Below are positions 44,021-51,643 of a stretch of DNA of 64,000 bases, piece by piece (positions within the stretch are counted from its first letter, which is position 1; each line of letters starts with the position of its first letter). Origin of the DNA: Candidatus Enterococcus courvalinii (lineage in GTDB: Bacteria; Bacillota; Bacilli; Lactobacillales; Enterococcaceae); assembly GCF_017315945.1 (NCBI RefSeq), contig NZ_JAFLWI010000007.1, forward strand, positions 1 to 64,000. The letters are read 5' to 3'. A model generated the notes under the pieces. It worked only from the letters and a program-made list of their open reading frames with translations, was not told where the DNA came from and did no database searches. The translations under genes and the position numbers were made by a program.

Positions 44021-45418
44021 ATGACAAACTATCAATTTCCTGAAAATTTCTGGTGGGGTTCAGCAGCAAGTGGCCCACAAACAGAAGGACGCGTAGCAAA
44101 CGATGGTAAAGGTGATAATATTTTTGATTATTGGTATGCAAAAGAGCCAGAAAAATTTTTTGATGAAGTAGGGCCAGGTACAACATCACAAGTTTATACC
44201 AAGTACAAAGAAGATGTGCAATTAATGAAGAAAACAGGACACAATTCTTTCCGCACATCGATTCAATGGAGTCGTTTGTTACCAGATGAATCTGGTGAAG
44301 TAAACCAAAAAGCAGTTGATTTTTATAATAGTTACTTTGATGAGTTAATTGCAAACGGGATCGAACCATTTGTAAATCTGTATCACTTCGATATGCCGAT
44401 GTACCTTCAAGAAAAAGGTGGCTGGTTAAATCGTGAAACAGTTGAGGCTTATGAACGGTATGCAACGATTTGTTTTGAGTTATTTGGACAAAAAGTCAAG
44501 AAATGGTTTACTCACAATGAACCAATCGTTCCTGTTGAAGCCGGCTACTTGTATCGTTGGCACTACCCTGAAGAAGCAAACATGGAACATGCTGTGCAAG
44601 TTGGTTACCACGAAGCTTTATCCTCTGCGCTTGCAATCAAAGCGTATCATTCGTTAGCTTTACCTGGGAAAATCGGGATCATTTTGAATCTAACACCTAG
44701 TTATCCACGTGATGAGAATAATCCGGAAGACGTCAAGGCAGCAAAATTAGCTGATGCATTCTTTAATCGCTCATTCCTTGATCCAGCTGTTAAGGGCGAG
44801 TTTCCACAAGAACTGATGGATGTATTAAAAGAATTAGATTTGTTACCTGAAGTCAAAGAAGGTGACAAAGAAATCATCAAAGAAAATACAGTTGATATTT
44901 TAGGAATCAATTATTATCAACCACGTCGAATCAAAGCAAAAGAAACACCAATTGATGAAGCGCTTTCGCCAATGCCAGAAGATTTCTTTGATAACTATGA
45001 AATGCCTGGTAGAAAAATGAATCCTTATCGTGGATGGGAAATCTATGAAAAAGGAATCTATGATATCTTAATTAATGTTCGTGACAATTACGGAAACATA
45101 GACTGCTTCATTTCTGAAAATGGCATGGGTGTTGAAGATGAAGCAAGATTCATTCAAGAAGATGGGATGATCCATGATGACTATCGAATTGAATTTGTAA
45201 CCGATCACTTGAAGTATGTGCATCAAGCAATCCAAGAAGGAGCCAATTGTTTAGGGTATCATATGTGGACATGTATGGATAACTGGTCTTGGACGAATGC
45301 TTACAAAAATCGTTATGGTTTTATTTCAGTTAATTTAGCTAAGGATGGCGAGCGTACGATTAAAAAATCGGGCCATTGGTTCAAACAAGTTTCTGACCAA
45401 AATGGATTTGATGCGTAA
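44021..45418 (+). CDS. GH1 beta-glucosidase / 6-phospho-beta-glucosidase
   Basis: A 465-residue TIM-barrel glycosidase. The acid/base Glu is in WFTHNEPIVPVEAG, the nucleophile Glu in CFISENGMGVEDE; FPENFWWGSAASGPQTEG opens the chain as usual. Whether the substrate is phosphorylated is not certain; no PTS gene is in the operon, so the sugar must enter by another system. AAGAGGACGAGC precedes the ATG. It is the only structural gene under the LacI regulator. Confidence 0.93.
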   Translation: MTNYQFPENFWWGSAASGPQTEGRVANDGKGDNIFDYWYAKEPEKFFDEVGPGTTSQVYTKYKEDVQLMKKTGHNSFRTSIQWSRLLPDESGEVNQKAVDFYNSYFDELIANGIEPFVNLYHFDMPMYLQEKGGWLNRETVEAYERYATICFELFGQKVKKWFTHNEPIVPVEAGYLYRWHYPEEANMEHAVQVGYHEALSSALAIKAYHSLALPGKIGIILNLTPSYPRDENNPEDVKAAKLADAFFNRSFLDPAVKGEFPQELMDVLKELDLLPEVKEGDKEIIKENTVDILGINYYQPRRIKAKETPIDEALSPMPEDFFDNYEMPGRKMNPYRGWEIYEKGIYDILINVRDNYGNIDCFISENGMGVEDEARFIQEDGMIHDDYRIEFVTDHLKYVHQAIQEGANCLGYHMWTCMDNWSWTNAYKNRYGFISVNLAKDGERTIKKSGHWFKQVSDQNGFDA

Positions 45419-45459
45419 GAAATATAAGTGAAATTTATTCAAATTCTCAAAAATAAAAT

Positions 45460-45504
45460 AAAAACTGTGGTTAAATCACGTAAAGATTTAACCACAGTTT
45501 TTTT
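45460..45504 (+). terminator. terminator of the lacI-GH1 operon
   Basis: AAAACTGTGGTTAAATC / GATTTAACCACAGTTTT perfect 17-bp stem with a 7-nt loop, then a T-run. Confidence 0.92.
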
Positions 45505-45683
45505 ACTAGGAGAAGTGTTATTGATTACAATGAAATTTTATAGTCAAGTTGTCTTTTCAATGACAGTTTGCTTATTTAAAAAAATAACTAGTTATTTATT
45601 ATTTTTTTACAGCTTTTTTACCTTTAGATTTCATTTTTTGTATATAATAGAACAGGTAAATTCAAATAGGAGTGGAAGAAGGT

Positions 45684-46265
45684 ATGAGAAAGAAACGTCC
45701 CGTTCTTCTCTTTTGGTTAATTGGTTTTTTCCTTTTACTTACTTTATCTGTAACGATTTCTGGACGAATGACAACAGAAATCGTTCATACAAAAACGGAA
45801 AAAATCGTTGCGAGTAAAGAATCAGTAGATAAATTTAGAAAAGAATTCTCAACCTATTGGTGGGAAGACTATAAATTTGAAGCCGACTATGATCAAGGCG
45901 AATTAATGATTTATTTACCAAAAGGAAAAGAAGAAAACCAGTTTACAAATATCGATGATGTTTTAAGCGCAATTTCCTTGAGACAATATCAGTTTAAAGA
46001 TAAACGACTCACAGTGTTACTATTATCAAATTCGGGAGATCCACTAGCCCGATTAAAAAATGGAAAAGTGATAGAAGGATATTCTGACAAGGTAGATAAA
46101 AAAGTAGTAGCCAGTCGTTTAGCAGAATGGAAAAAGACAAACACGCCAACAAAAACCAGTGATTCAAGTCATCCAAAAACAATTGACTCAACAAATACAC
46201 CAGTATCAACAAATTCGTCTGAAAGTACATCTACAAGTAATCATCTTTCTGGGACGAGCCAGTAA
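45684..46265 (+). CDS. hypothetical single-pass membrane protein with Ser/Thr-rich tail
   Basis: About 193 residues. N-terminal membrane segment PVLLFWLIGFFLLLTLSVTI; the outer part has a folded middle domain (FRKEFSTYWWEDYKFEADYD, GELMIYLPKGKEE, QFKDKRLTVLLLSNSGDPLA) and a Ser/Thr/Asn-rich C-terminal 45 residues. ATG 45684 is chosen after AAGAAGG; an upstream GTG overlaps AGGAG. A -10 like TATAAT (45649-45654 region) is upstream. Family unknown. Confidence 0.7.
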   Translation: MRKKRPVLLFWLIGFFLLLTLSVTISGRMTTEIVHTKTEKIVASKESVDKFRKEFSTYWWEDYKFEADYDQGELMIYLPKGKEENQFTNIDDVLSAISLRQYQFKDKRLTVLLLSNSGDPLARLKNGKVIEGYSDKVDKKVVASRLAEWKKTNTPTKTSDSSHPKTIDSTNTPVSTNSSESTSTSNHLSGTSQ

Positions 46266-46277
46266 TCAAAAATAGCG

Positions 46278-46310
46278 AAAAAAGTTGTGACAGCTGTCGC
46301 AACTTTTTTT
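46278..46310 (+). terminator. terminator
   Basis: AAAAGTTG-t-GACAGCTGTC-g-CAACTTTT, nearly perfect palindrome followed by TTT. Confidence 0.85.
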
Positions 46311-46326
46311 AGAAAAGAGGGATAAA

Positions 46327-46734
46327 GTGATTTCATATCTGAAAACTAAAGAGTTAACACAGCAACAGTTGTTTGAGTTGTATGAAGACGTTGGCTGGAC
46401 AGCGTATACGAAAGATATTGAGCAACTGCAACAAGCCGTTCAACATTCCTTGTCTGTTATTACTGCGTGGAAAAAGAACGAACTAGTTGGTTTGATTCGG
46501 GTCATTGGTGATGGGTTAACGATTATTTATATCCAAGATATCCTCGTCAAAAAAGAAGTTCAAAATCAAGGGATTGGTTTTGAATTGATGCAACAAATTT
46601 TATTGGAATATCAAACAGTTCGCCAAAAAGTCTTACTAACAGAAGAGGCGCCAGCTATACGTCATTTTTATGAAAAGTGCGGGTTTACTTCGGCAGATAA
46701 AGGCGACACAGTCGCTTTTGTCAACCTATCTTAA
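46327..46734 (+). CDS. GNAT family N-acetyltransferase
   Basis: A 135-residue acetyltransferase. Acetyl-CoA-binding motif A is seen in IYIQDILVKKEVQNQGIGFELMQQIL, read in parts as the usual beta4 strand and QNQGIG loop; FYEKCGFTSADKGDTVAF is motif B. The substrate is unknown. Starts with GTG after GAGGG. It is a single gene between terminators and the LtaS-like gene. Confidence 0.88.
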   Translation: MISYLKTKELTQQQLFELYEDVGWTAYTKDIEQLQQAVQHSLSVITAWKKNELVGLIRVIGDGLTIIYIQDILVKKEVQNQGIGFELMQQILLEYQTVRQKVLLTEEAPAIRHFYEKCGFTSADKGDTVAFVNLS

Positions 46735-46824
46735 AATATAAAAATTTATTAAAAAAAATCGTCTTTTAGCTTATTCTCATTTTTTAAGTTCAAAATGTAC
46801 GAAAAAAGTGAATAGAGAGAAGTG

Positions 46825-48909
46825 ATGGTCGTGACCCCAATCAAAAAGTGGTGTCAAAATCGTTTGTTTATTGTTATTTTGGCAGGTGTGTTTTTTTGGT
46901 TAAAAACTCTTTTAGCCTATTATGTTGATTTTTCTTTAGGTGTTGAGGGAATTGTCCAAACGTTTATCTTATGGATTAATCCAATTGCAACAACGTTGTT
47001 ATTATTTGGGGTATCTTTGTATGTGAAAAAAGCAAAACCAGCGCTATTTTTACTATTGCTTTTAGATGTTTTGAATACAGCTCTGTTATATTGCAATATT
47101 ATTTTTTATCGAGAATTTACTGATTTCATTACAGTTAAATCAGTTCTAGGTTTTTCAAAAGTATCACAAGGACTGTCAGGAAGTTCCTTTTCTTTAATGA
47201 AACCTCACGATATTTTGTATTGGTTGGATATCCTGATCTTTCTTAGTTTGCTAATTTGGGTAATTGTCAAAAATGTACCCATTAAAAGTCAACCAGTGAA
47301 GAAACCAATGGCAATTGCAATAAGCTGTCTTGCTGCATTTATTTTTTCTGGAAACTTAGCGTTGAGTGAAGCGAATCGTCCGCAATTATTACAGAGAACC
47401 TTCGATCGTTCTTATATTGTTAAGTATCTAGGTATTGACGCGTACACGATTTACGATGGAATCAAAACAGGAATGACAAGCAGTGTTCGTGCGCATGCAA
47501 GTAGTAACGGAATCACTGAGGTCTTAGATTACACGAAAGGCCATTATGCGGAACCTGATACAAGTATGTTTGGAATAGCAAAAGGAAAAAATATTATTGT
47601 GCTCCATTTGGAAAGCTTTCAACAATTTTTGATCAATATGAAGGTTGATGGACAAGAAGTGACACCTTTTCTTAATAGTATTTTTGACAATCAAGCAACT
47701 ATTAGTTTTGATAATTTCTTTCATGAAGTGGGACAAGGAAAAACAAGTGATGCGGAAAATATGCTAGAAACTGGCACATTTGGTCTACCACAAGGATCAT
47801 TATTTACTGAACTAGGTTCTGATAATGTTTTTCAAGCAGCGCCAGCTATTTTAAAGCAAAACCAAGGCTACACAAGTGCTGTGTTCCACGGAAATGTGGC
47901 TAGTTTTTGGAATCGAGATCATGTGTACAAAAATTTAGGTTATGACAATTTCTTTGACCGTTCTTACTTTGAAGATACGGATGAAACTTTGGGCTATGGT
48001 ATTTTAGACAAAAATTTATTCAACGAGTCGGTCGGCTATCTTGAACATTTGCAACAGCCATTTTATACAAAATTTTTATCTGTAACAAATCACACGCCTT
48101 ATTATACTGATGATAAGAACTTTGATTTTCCAGGATTAAATACTGGTAACAGTACAGTAGATAATTATGTACGAACAGCTCATTATCTTGATCAATCATT
48201 AGAACAATTTTTCACTTATTTGAAAGCTTCGGGTATTTATCAAAATTCAATGTTTGTTATTTATGGCGATCATTTTGGAATTTCAAATTCTGATAACAAA
48301 GATCTAGCGACAGCACTGGGTAAAGATGCGAATACTTGGAATGAATTCGATGATGCTCAAATGCAACGTGTACCATTGATGATTCATATTCCGGGGTATA
48401 CAAACGGAAAAGTTAATCACACATATGGTGGAGAGATTGATGTTTTACCAACATTACTTCATTTAGTTGGTATCGACGATAAAAATTATGTTCATTTTGG
48501 GACAGATTTATTGTCTGCTAAACATGATCAGGTCGTTGCCTTTAGAAATGGTAATTTTGTTACTCCAAATTACACTGTTTTGGGGAATAAAACATATGAT
48601 AATAAATCAGGAGAGATTCTAGATACTGAGGCTCTGGGTATTCAAAAAGAAATCACGAGAGATCAAGACAAAGTGAAAAAAGCGTTAAGTTTGTCAGATA
48701 AATTGAATCAAGAAAACTTATTACGTTTTTATGTACCAGATGGATTTACGACGATTGATCCACAAAAAATCGATTATCAAAAAGAAGCAGAAAAAAATGA
48801 AACAATTGAACAGCAAAAAGGAAAAGAGTCAACTAGTGTCTATTCCAAAAATGGGAATAGAACAACTAAAAATCTATATCCTAAAATTATAGACTCTACT
48901 GTGAATTAA
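46825..48909 (+). CDS. LtaS-like lipoteichoic acid synthase / phosphoglycerol transferase
   Basis: About 694 residues. Five N-terminal membrane helices (to about residue 180) are followed by an outside alkaline-phosphatase-fold domain. The catalytic Thr lies in GQGKTSDAENM (about residue 308), with metal-site Glu in IIVLHLESFQQF, FHGNVASFWNRD, and YGDHFGIS. It polymerises glycerol phosphate from phosphatidylglycerol on the cell surface. Enterococci have more than one paralogue. Start is uncertain among GTG 46822, ATG 46825 and GTG 46831. Confidence 0.92.
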   Translation: MVVTPIKKWCQNRLFIVILAGVFFWLKTLLAYYVDFSLGVEGIVQTFILWINPIATTLLLFGVSLYVKKAKPALFLLLLLDVLNTALLYCNIIFYREFTDFITVKSVLGFSKVSQGLSGSSFSLMKPHDILYWLDILIFLSLLIWVIVKNVPIKSQPVKKPMAIAISCLAAFIFSGNLALSEANRPQLLQRTFDRSYIVKYLGIDAYTIYDGIKTGMTSSVRAHASSNGITEVLDYTKGHYAEPDTSMFGIAKGKNIIVLHLESFQQFLINMKVDGQEVTPFLNSIFDNQATISFDNFFHEVGQGKTSDAENMLETGTFGLPQGSLFTELGSDNVFQAAPAILKQNQGYTSAVFHGNVASFWNRDHVYKNLGYDNFFDRSYFEDTDETLGYGILDKNLFNESVGYLEHLQQPFYTKFLSVTNHTPYYTDDKNFDFPGLNTGNSTVDNYVRTAHYLDQSLEQFFTYLKASGIYQNSMFVIYGDHFGISNSDNKDLATALGKDANTWNEFDDAQMQRVPLMIHIPGYTNGKVNHTYGGEIDVLPTLLHLVGIDDKNYVHFGTDLLSAKHDQVVAFRNGNFVTPNYTVLGNKTYDNKSGEILDTEALGIQKEITRDQDKVKKALSLSDKLNQENLLRFYVPDGFTTIDPQKIDYQKEAEKNETIEQQKGKESTSVYSKNGNRTTKNLYPKIIDSTVN

Positions 48910-48921
48910 ATAGCCAGTTTG

Positions 48922-48963
48922 AACTTCTGAAAAACAAATTTTTGTTTTTCAGAAGTTTTTTTT
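48922..48963 (+). terminator. terminator of the LtaS-like gene
   Basis: AACTTCTGAAAAACAAA / TTTGTTTTTCAGAAGTT perfect 17-bp stem with a short loop, then TTTTTT. Confidence 0.9.
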
Positions 48964-49101
48964 ATGTTTTAATATTTTTTTCCTTTTTTACGTATGTAAA
49001 TAGTGAACCCAGTAATTCTTTTATTACACGTATCAGAAAAAATGATAAATTTGGTAGCCATTTCCTACTGGCAGTACAATAATTTAAGGAGGAACACAGC
49101 A

Positions 49102-49971
49102 ATGCATGACGGTAGATTGATCAGAAGCCTACGAATCAGTAAAAAATTAACTCAAGCCGAGTTGGCAGAGGGGATTTGTTCGAAAACATCATTAGTAGGA
49201 CTGGAAAAGGGAACAGTAAGGAAAATTGCATTTACGACCTTACAAGAAATCTTAGCTCGCTTAAATGTGTCTTTAGCAGAGTACGAAGTTTTGCGCCACC
49301 GATTGGAAGAACCAAAGAAAAGTAGAAGAGCGAGACGTTTATTAAGTAAGGTACAAGAAGAAAATTTTGATCCATATAAGGAAGTGGGAAACAATCGAAA
49401 ACGATTCAAGCAAACGGGTGATTTATATTACTTAGTGTTGAATATCCACATGTTTTTAAAAACTGATAGCCAAATGCAAAAAGAATTACAATTTGAATTT
49501 TTGCGTTATGAATGTAAAAAAATTGAAGACTATTTTATGCGAATACAAGAATACAGTCAGTTTGAAATGACAATCCTAGCTGAGCTACCTTTTTTATTTA
49601 GCGAGTCCTTCATCGAAAACAACTACGTGAAAATCAAAAAAAGATTGCGAAATTTCTCTTTGACAAATAATCCTGATCAATATATGGATTTATTTTTATT
49701 AAACTTAACGAATCATTATATTAAGAAAAAACGATTTAAAAAAGCACGGAATGTCAATGATGATTTAGCGAGGAGCCTTGCAGCAAAAGCTAAGAATTTA
49801 ATTATTTATGAAACATTAATGATGAATTATCAAAAGCAGATGATTCTTGTTGGATTGGGCGAGTTGATTGACGAGGACGAGTGTGATCAACTGTTTTCTG
49901 TTATGGAATATAGTTTGGGCAGACAGCAGCGCAAGCAGTTGGAAGAACAATTTCGCGTACTTTTACCCTAA
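49102..49971 (+). CDS. Rgg/GadR/MutR family transcriptional regulator
   Basis: A 289-residue regulator: N-terminal Cro-type helix-turn-helix (LIRSLRISKKLTQAELAEGI, CSKTSLVGLEKGTV) and an all-helical C-terminal TPR-like region. This layout fits Rgg quorum-sensing proteins that bind short peptides. ATG 49102 follows AAGGAGG; the frame opens about 100 nt upstream but without a ribosome site. I found no short hydrophobic peptide gene next to it. It ends before a repeat-rich noncoding gap. Confidence 0.85.
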   Translation: MHDGRLIRSLRISKKLTQAELAEGICSKTSLVGLEKGTVRKIAFTTLQEILARLNVSLAEYEVLRHRLEEPKKSRRARRLLSKVQEENFDPYKEVGNNRKRFKQTGDLYYLVLNIHMFLKTDSQMQKELQFEFLRYECKKIEDYFMRIQEYSQFEMTILAELPFLFSESFIENNYVKIKKRLRNFSLTNNPDQYMDLFLLNLTNHYIKKKRFKKARNVNDDLARSLAAKAKNLIIYETLMMNYQKQMILVGLGELIDEDECDQLFSVMEYSLGRQQRKQLEEQFRVLLP

Positions 49972-49998
49972 AAAAGGACGTGTAAGGCGTGTCTCGTT

Positions 49999-50270
49999 CA
50001 ATAATTAAGAATATAATTCCAGAAATTACTTCTCATATTTTTGAATAATTTAGGTTTGTTTGGGAGGAGTTTTTTAGGGAACGCCTTGGATAAATGTTGT
50101 GGTGCAAAGCGCTTAGCTTCAAGTAATAAGGACGCTCTTCTAAAAATAGCTTTCCATGTTTTTATGAAAAGAGGACTTATTGCTAAAGAAGCTGCTTTGG
50201 GAACACCTTGGATATGGCTGTGGCGCAAAGAGTTACCTTTTGAAGTGAGGTAACTTACTAGTGGAAAGAA
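49999..50270. repeat. dispersed noncoding repeat, copy B (two tandem units)
   Basis: Unit 1 (about 49999-50130) aligns with copy A; unit 2 (about 50131-50270) repeats the same layout. Both carry GGGAACxCCTTGGATA then TGTGG(T/C)GCAAAG, about 120 bp apart. The block TTAGCTTCAAGTAATAAGGA is shared with copy C. A short plus-strand ORF crosses the area but lacks a ribosome site and is not counted as a gene. Confidence 0.6.
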
Positions 50271-50437
50271 TGTTTGGGTAACCTGAAGAGGATGACAAAG
50301 ATTTATGAAAAAGTTACTTAATAGATTATTTTGACAGATTTTCTTTGAAAGAAGCAGATAGTCGAATTGCGATAGTCGGTAGCTAGTTAGGACAAAAAAA
50401 GCTAGGAATAGAATATCCTAGCTTTTGGTAGTGTATT

Positions 50438-50893
50438 TTAAGATGGAAAACTGCTACTTTCTAGCATAGCTTCCTGTTCATATTGATAATGTGTTGGTGG
50501 GAAGAATCGAGCAATCTCATTTTTTGAAGCATCACGAGAATCCGAAGCATGAATGATGTTTGCCGTTCCGGGAAGTGCAAAATCTCCGCGAATTGTTCCA
50601 GGCATTGCATCCACAGCCTTCGTAGCGCCAACCATTTTTCGGACAATATCAATGACATCATCGCCCTCTAGTACAAGATAAACGACAGGACCAGAGATCA
50701 TGTAGTCAATCAATTCTTGGAAAAAACTACGACCAGCTAAGTGTTGATAGTGTTCTTTTGCAAGCTCGGGAGTCATTGTTGCTAGTTTCATGTCAACGAT
50801 TGTTAGCCCTTTTTCTTCGAACCGTTGAATAATACGACCAATTAGATGTCGACGGACACCATCTGGCTTGATAATCACAAGCGTGTGTTCCAT
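50438..50893 (-). CDS. ndk: nucleoside diphosphate kinase
   Basis: A 151-residue enzyme transferring phosphate among nucleoside di- and triphosphates. MEHTLVIIKPDGVRRHLIGR opens the chain, and the phosphorylated histidine is in ANIIHASDSRDASKNEIARF. The C-terminal 15 residues are slightly longer than in most bacterial NDKs. ATG 50893 lies 8 nt after AGGAG; an in-frame ATG 9 nt upstream overlaps this spacing region. It is monocistronic and divergent from the M-box/mgtA unit. Confidence 0.95.
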   Translation of the reverse strand: MEHTLVIIKPDGVRRHLIGRIIQRFEEKGLTIVDMKLATMTPELAKEHYQHLAGRSFFQELIDYMISGPVVYLVLEGDDVIDIVRKMVGATKAVDAMPGTIRGDFALPGTANIIHASDSRDASKNEIARFFPPTHYQYEQEAMLESSSFPS

Positions 50894-51047
50894 AATAATC
50901 ACTCCTTTTGTCCATTACTATAGTTTCATTATAGTAATGAAAAACTTTTATGACAAATGAAATTCGAAAAAATATTGTTTTTTGTTAAATAATCCGAGAA
51001 AATAAATGCACTTTATTTGCGAAAGAAGAAAAAAATTGAAAATAAAT

Positions 51048-51076
51048 TTGACATTTCTGTCAATCGTTGTTACAGT
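51048..51076 (+). promoter_or_regulatory. promoter of the M-box/mgtA transcript
   Basis: -35 TTGACA (51048-51053), 17-bp spacer, -10 TACAGT (51071-51076). Predicted start near 51083, just before the riboswitch. Confidence 0.75.
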
Positions 51077-51094
51077 AACCACTGGAAAACTAAA

Positions 51095-51330
51095 TAAGAT
51101 TTGTTAGGTGAGGCTCCTATACAAACACAGGCTACTGCCCAAAAATGTCGAGAGACGCCAATGGGTAGAACAGGAATTGTCGATCTAAGGCTTTTCATAA
51201 GGTAGCTAAAGGCAGAGGTATTTGCTTTTTACGTTGTATAGTGTCAAAACTCAACGATGAGATCGAAATAGCTTCTTTTTGCTGTGCTTATTTCAACCTT
51301 TCGCTGAGTTTTTGGCGAAAGGTTTTTTTG
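51095..51330 (+). promoter_or_regulatory. M-box (ykoK) magnesium riboswitch with terminator
   Basis: Conserved M-box blocks are present in order: GTTAGGTGAGGCTCCTATAC, AGGCTACTGCCC, GTCGAGAGACGCCAATGGGT and ACAGGAATTGTCGA, then AAGG. The expression platform ends in AACCTTTCGC / GCGAAAGGTT (51294-51329) with a T-run. In the known class, Mg2+ binding favours the terminator, so low Mg2+ turns the downstream transporter on. Confidence 0.93.
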
Positions 51331-51471
51331 TTGCCAACCTAACAGCTTAAATGTTAGTAATCCAAAAAGTAAGGGAGCTGATTTTTGTTGGGACATTGAT
51401 GTGGCAGGTACGAGCAGATTTTTGTAAAGAAAAAGAACAGATTTATGAGAGCGTAAGGGAGATGAGAACAA

Positions 51472-51579
51472 ATGGATGACAGTTTACCGAAACCGAGGGG
51501 ACAAGAGAAAAGTAAAAGTTTGCTGAAACTATTATCTATCTGTTTTCAGCCCACTTATGTAAAAATGCTTCTCTCTTGA
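51472..51579 (+). CDS. possible 35-residue ORF between M-box and mgtA
   Basis: ORF starting MDDSLPKPRGQEKSKSLLKL with AAGGGAG about 10 nt before the ATG. It ends 65 nt before mgtA. TTGACC at its end (51576-51581) with TACAAT (51601-51606, 19-bp spacer) may be a second, riboswitch-independent promoter. The product could be a leader or membrane-linked peptide; coding is unproven. Confidence 0.35.
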   Translation: MDDSLPKPRGQEKSKSLLKLLSICFQPTYVKMLLS

Positions 51580-51643
51580 CCCGAAAAATAGGAAAAATAG
51601 TACAATACCTGTCTGTTTTTCTGATACAAGGGAGAGAATAACA

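Noticed and set aside
50041-50253. 70-codon plus-strand ORF after the Rgg gene
   Set aside because: It lies wholly within the dispersed repeat, and the homologous repeat copies do not keep the frame open; no convincing start site.
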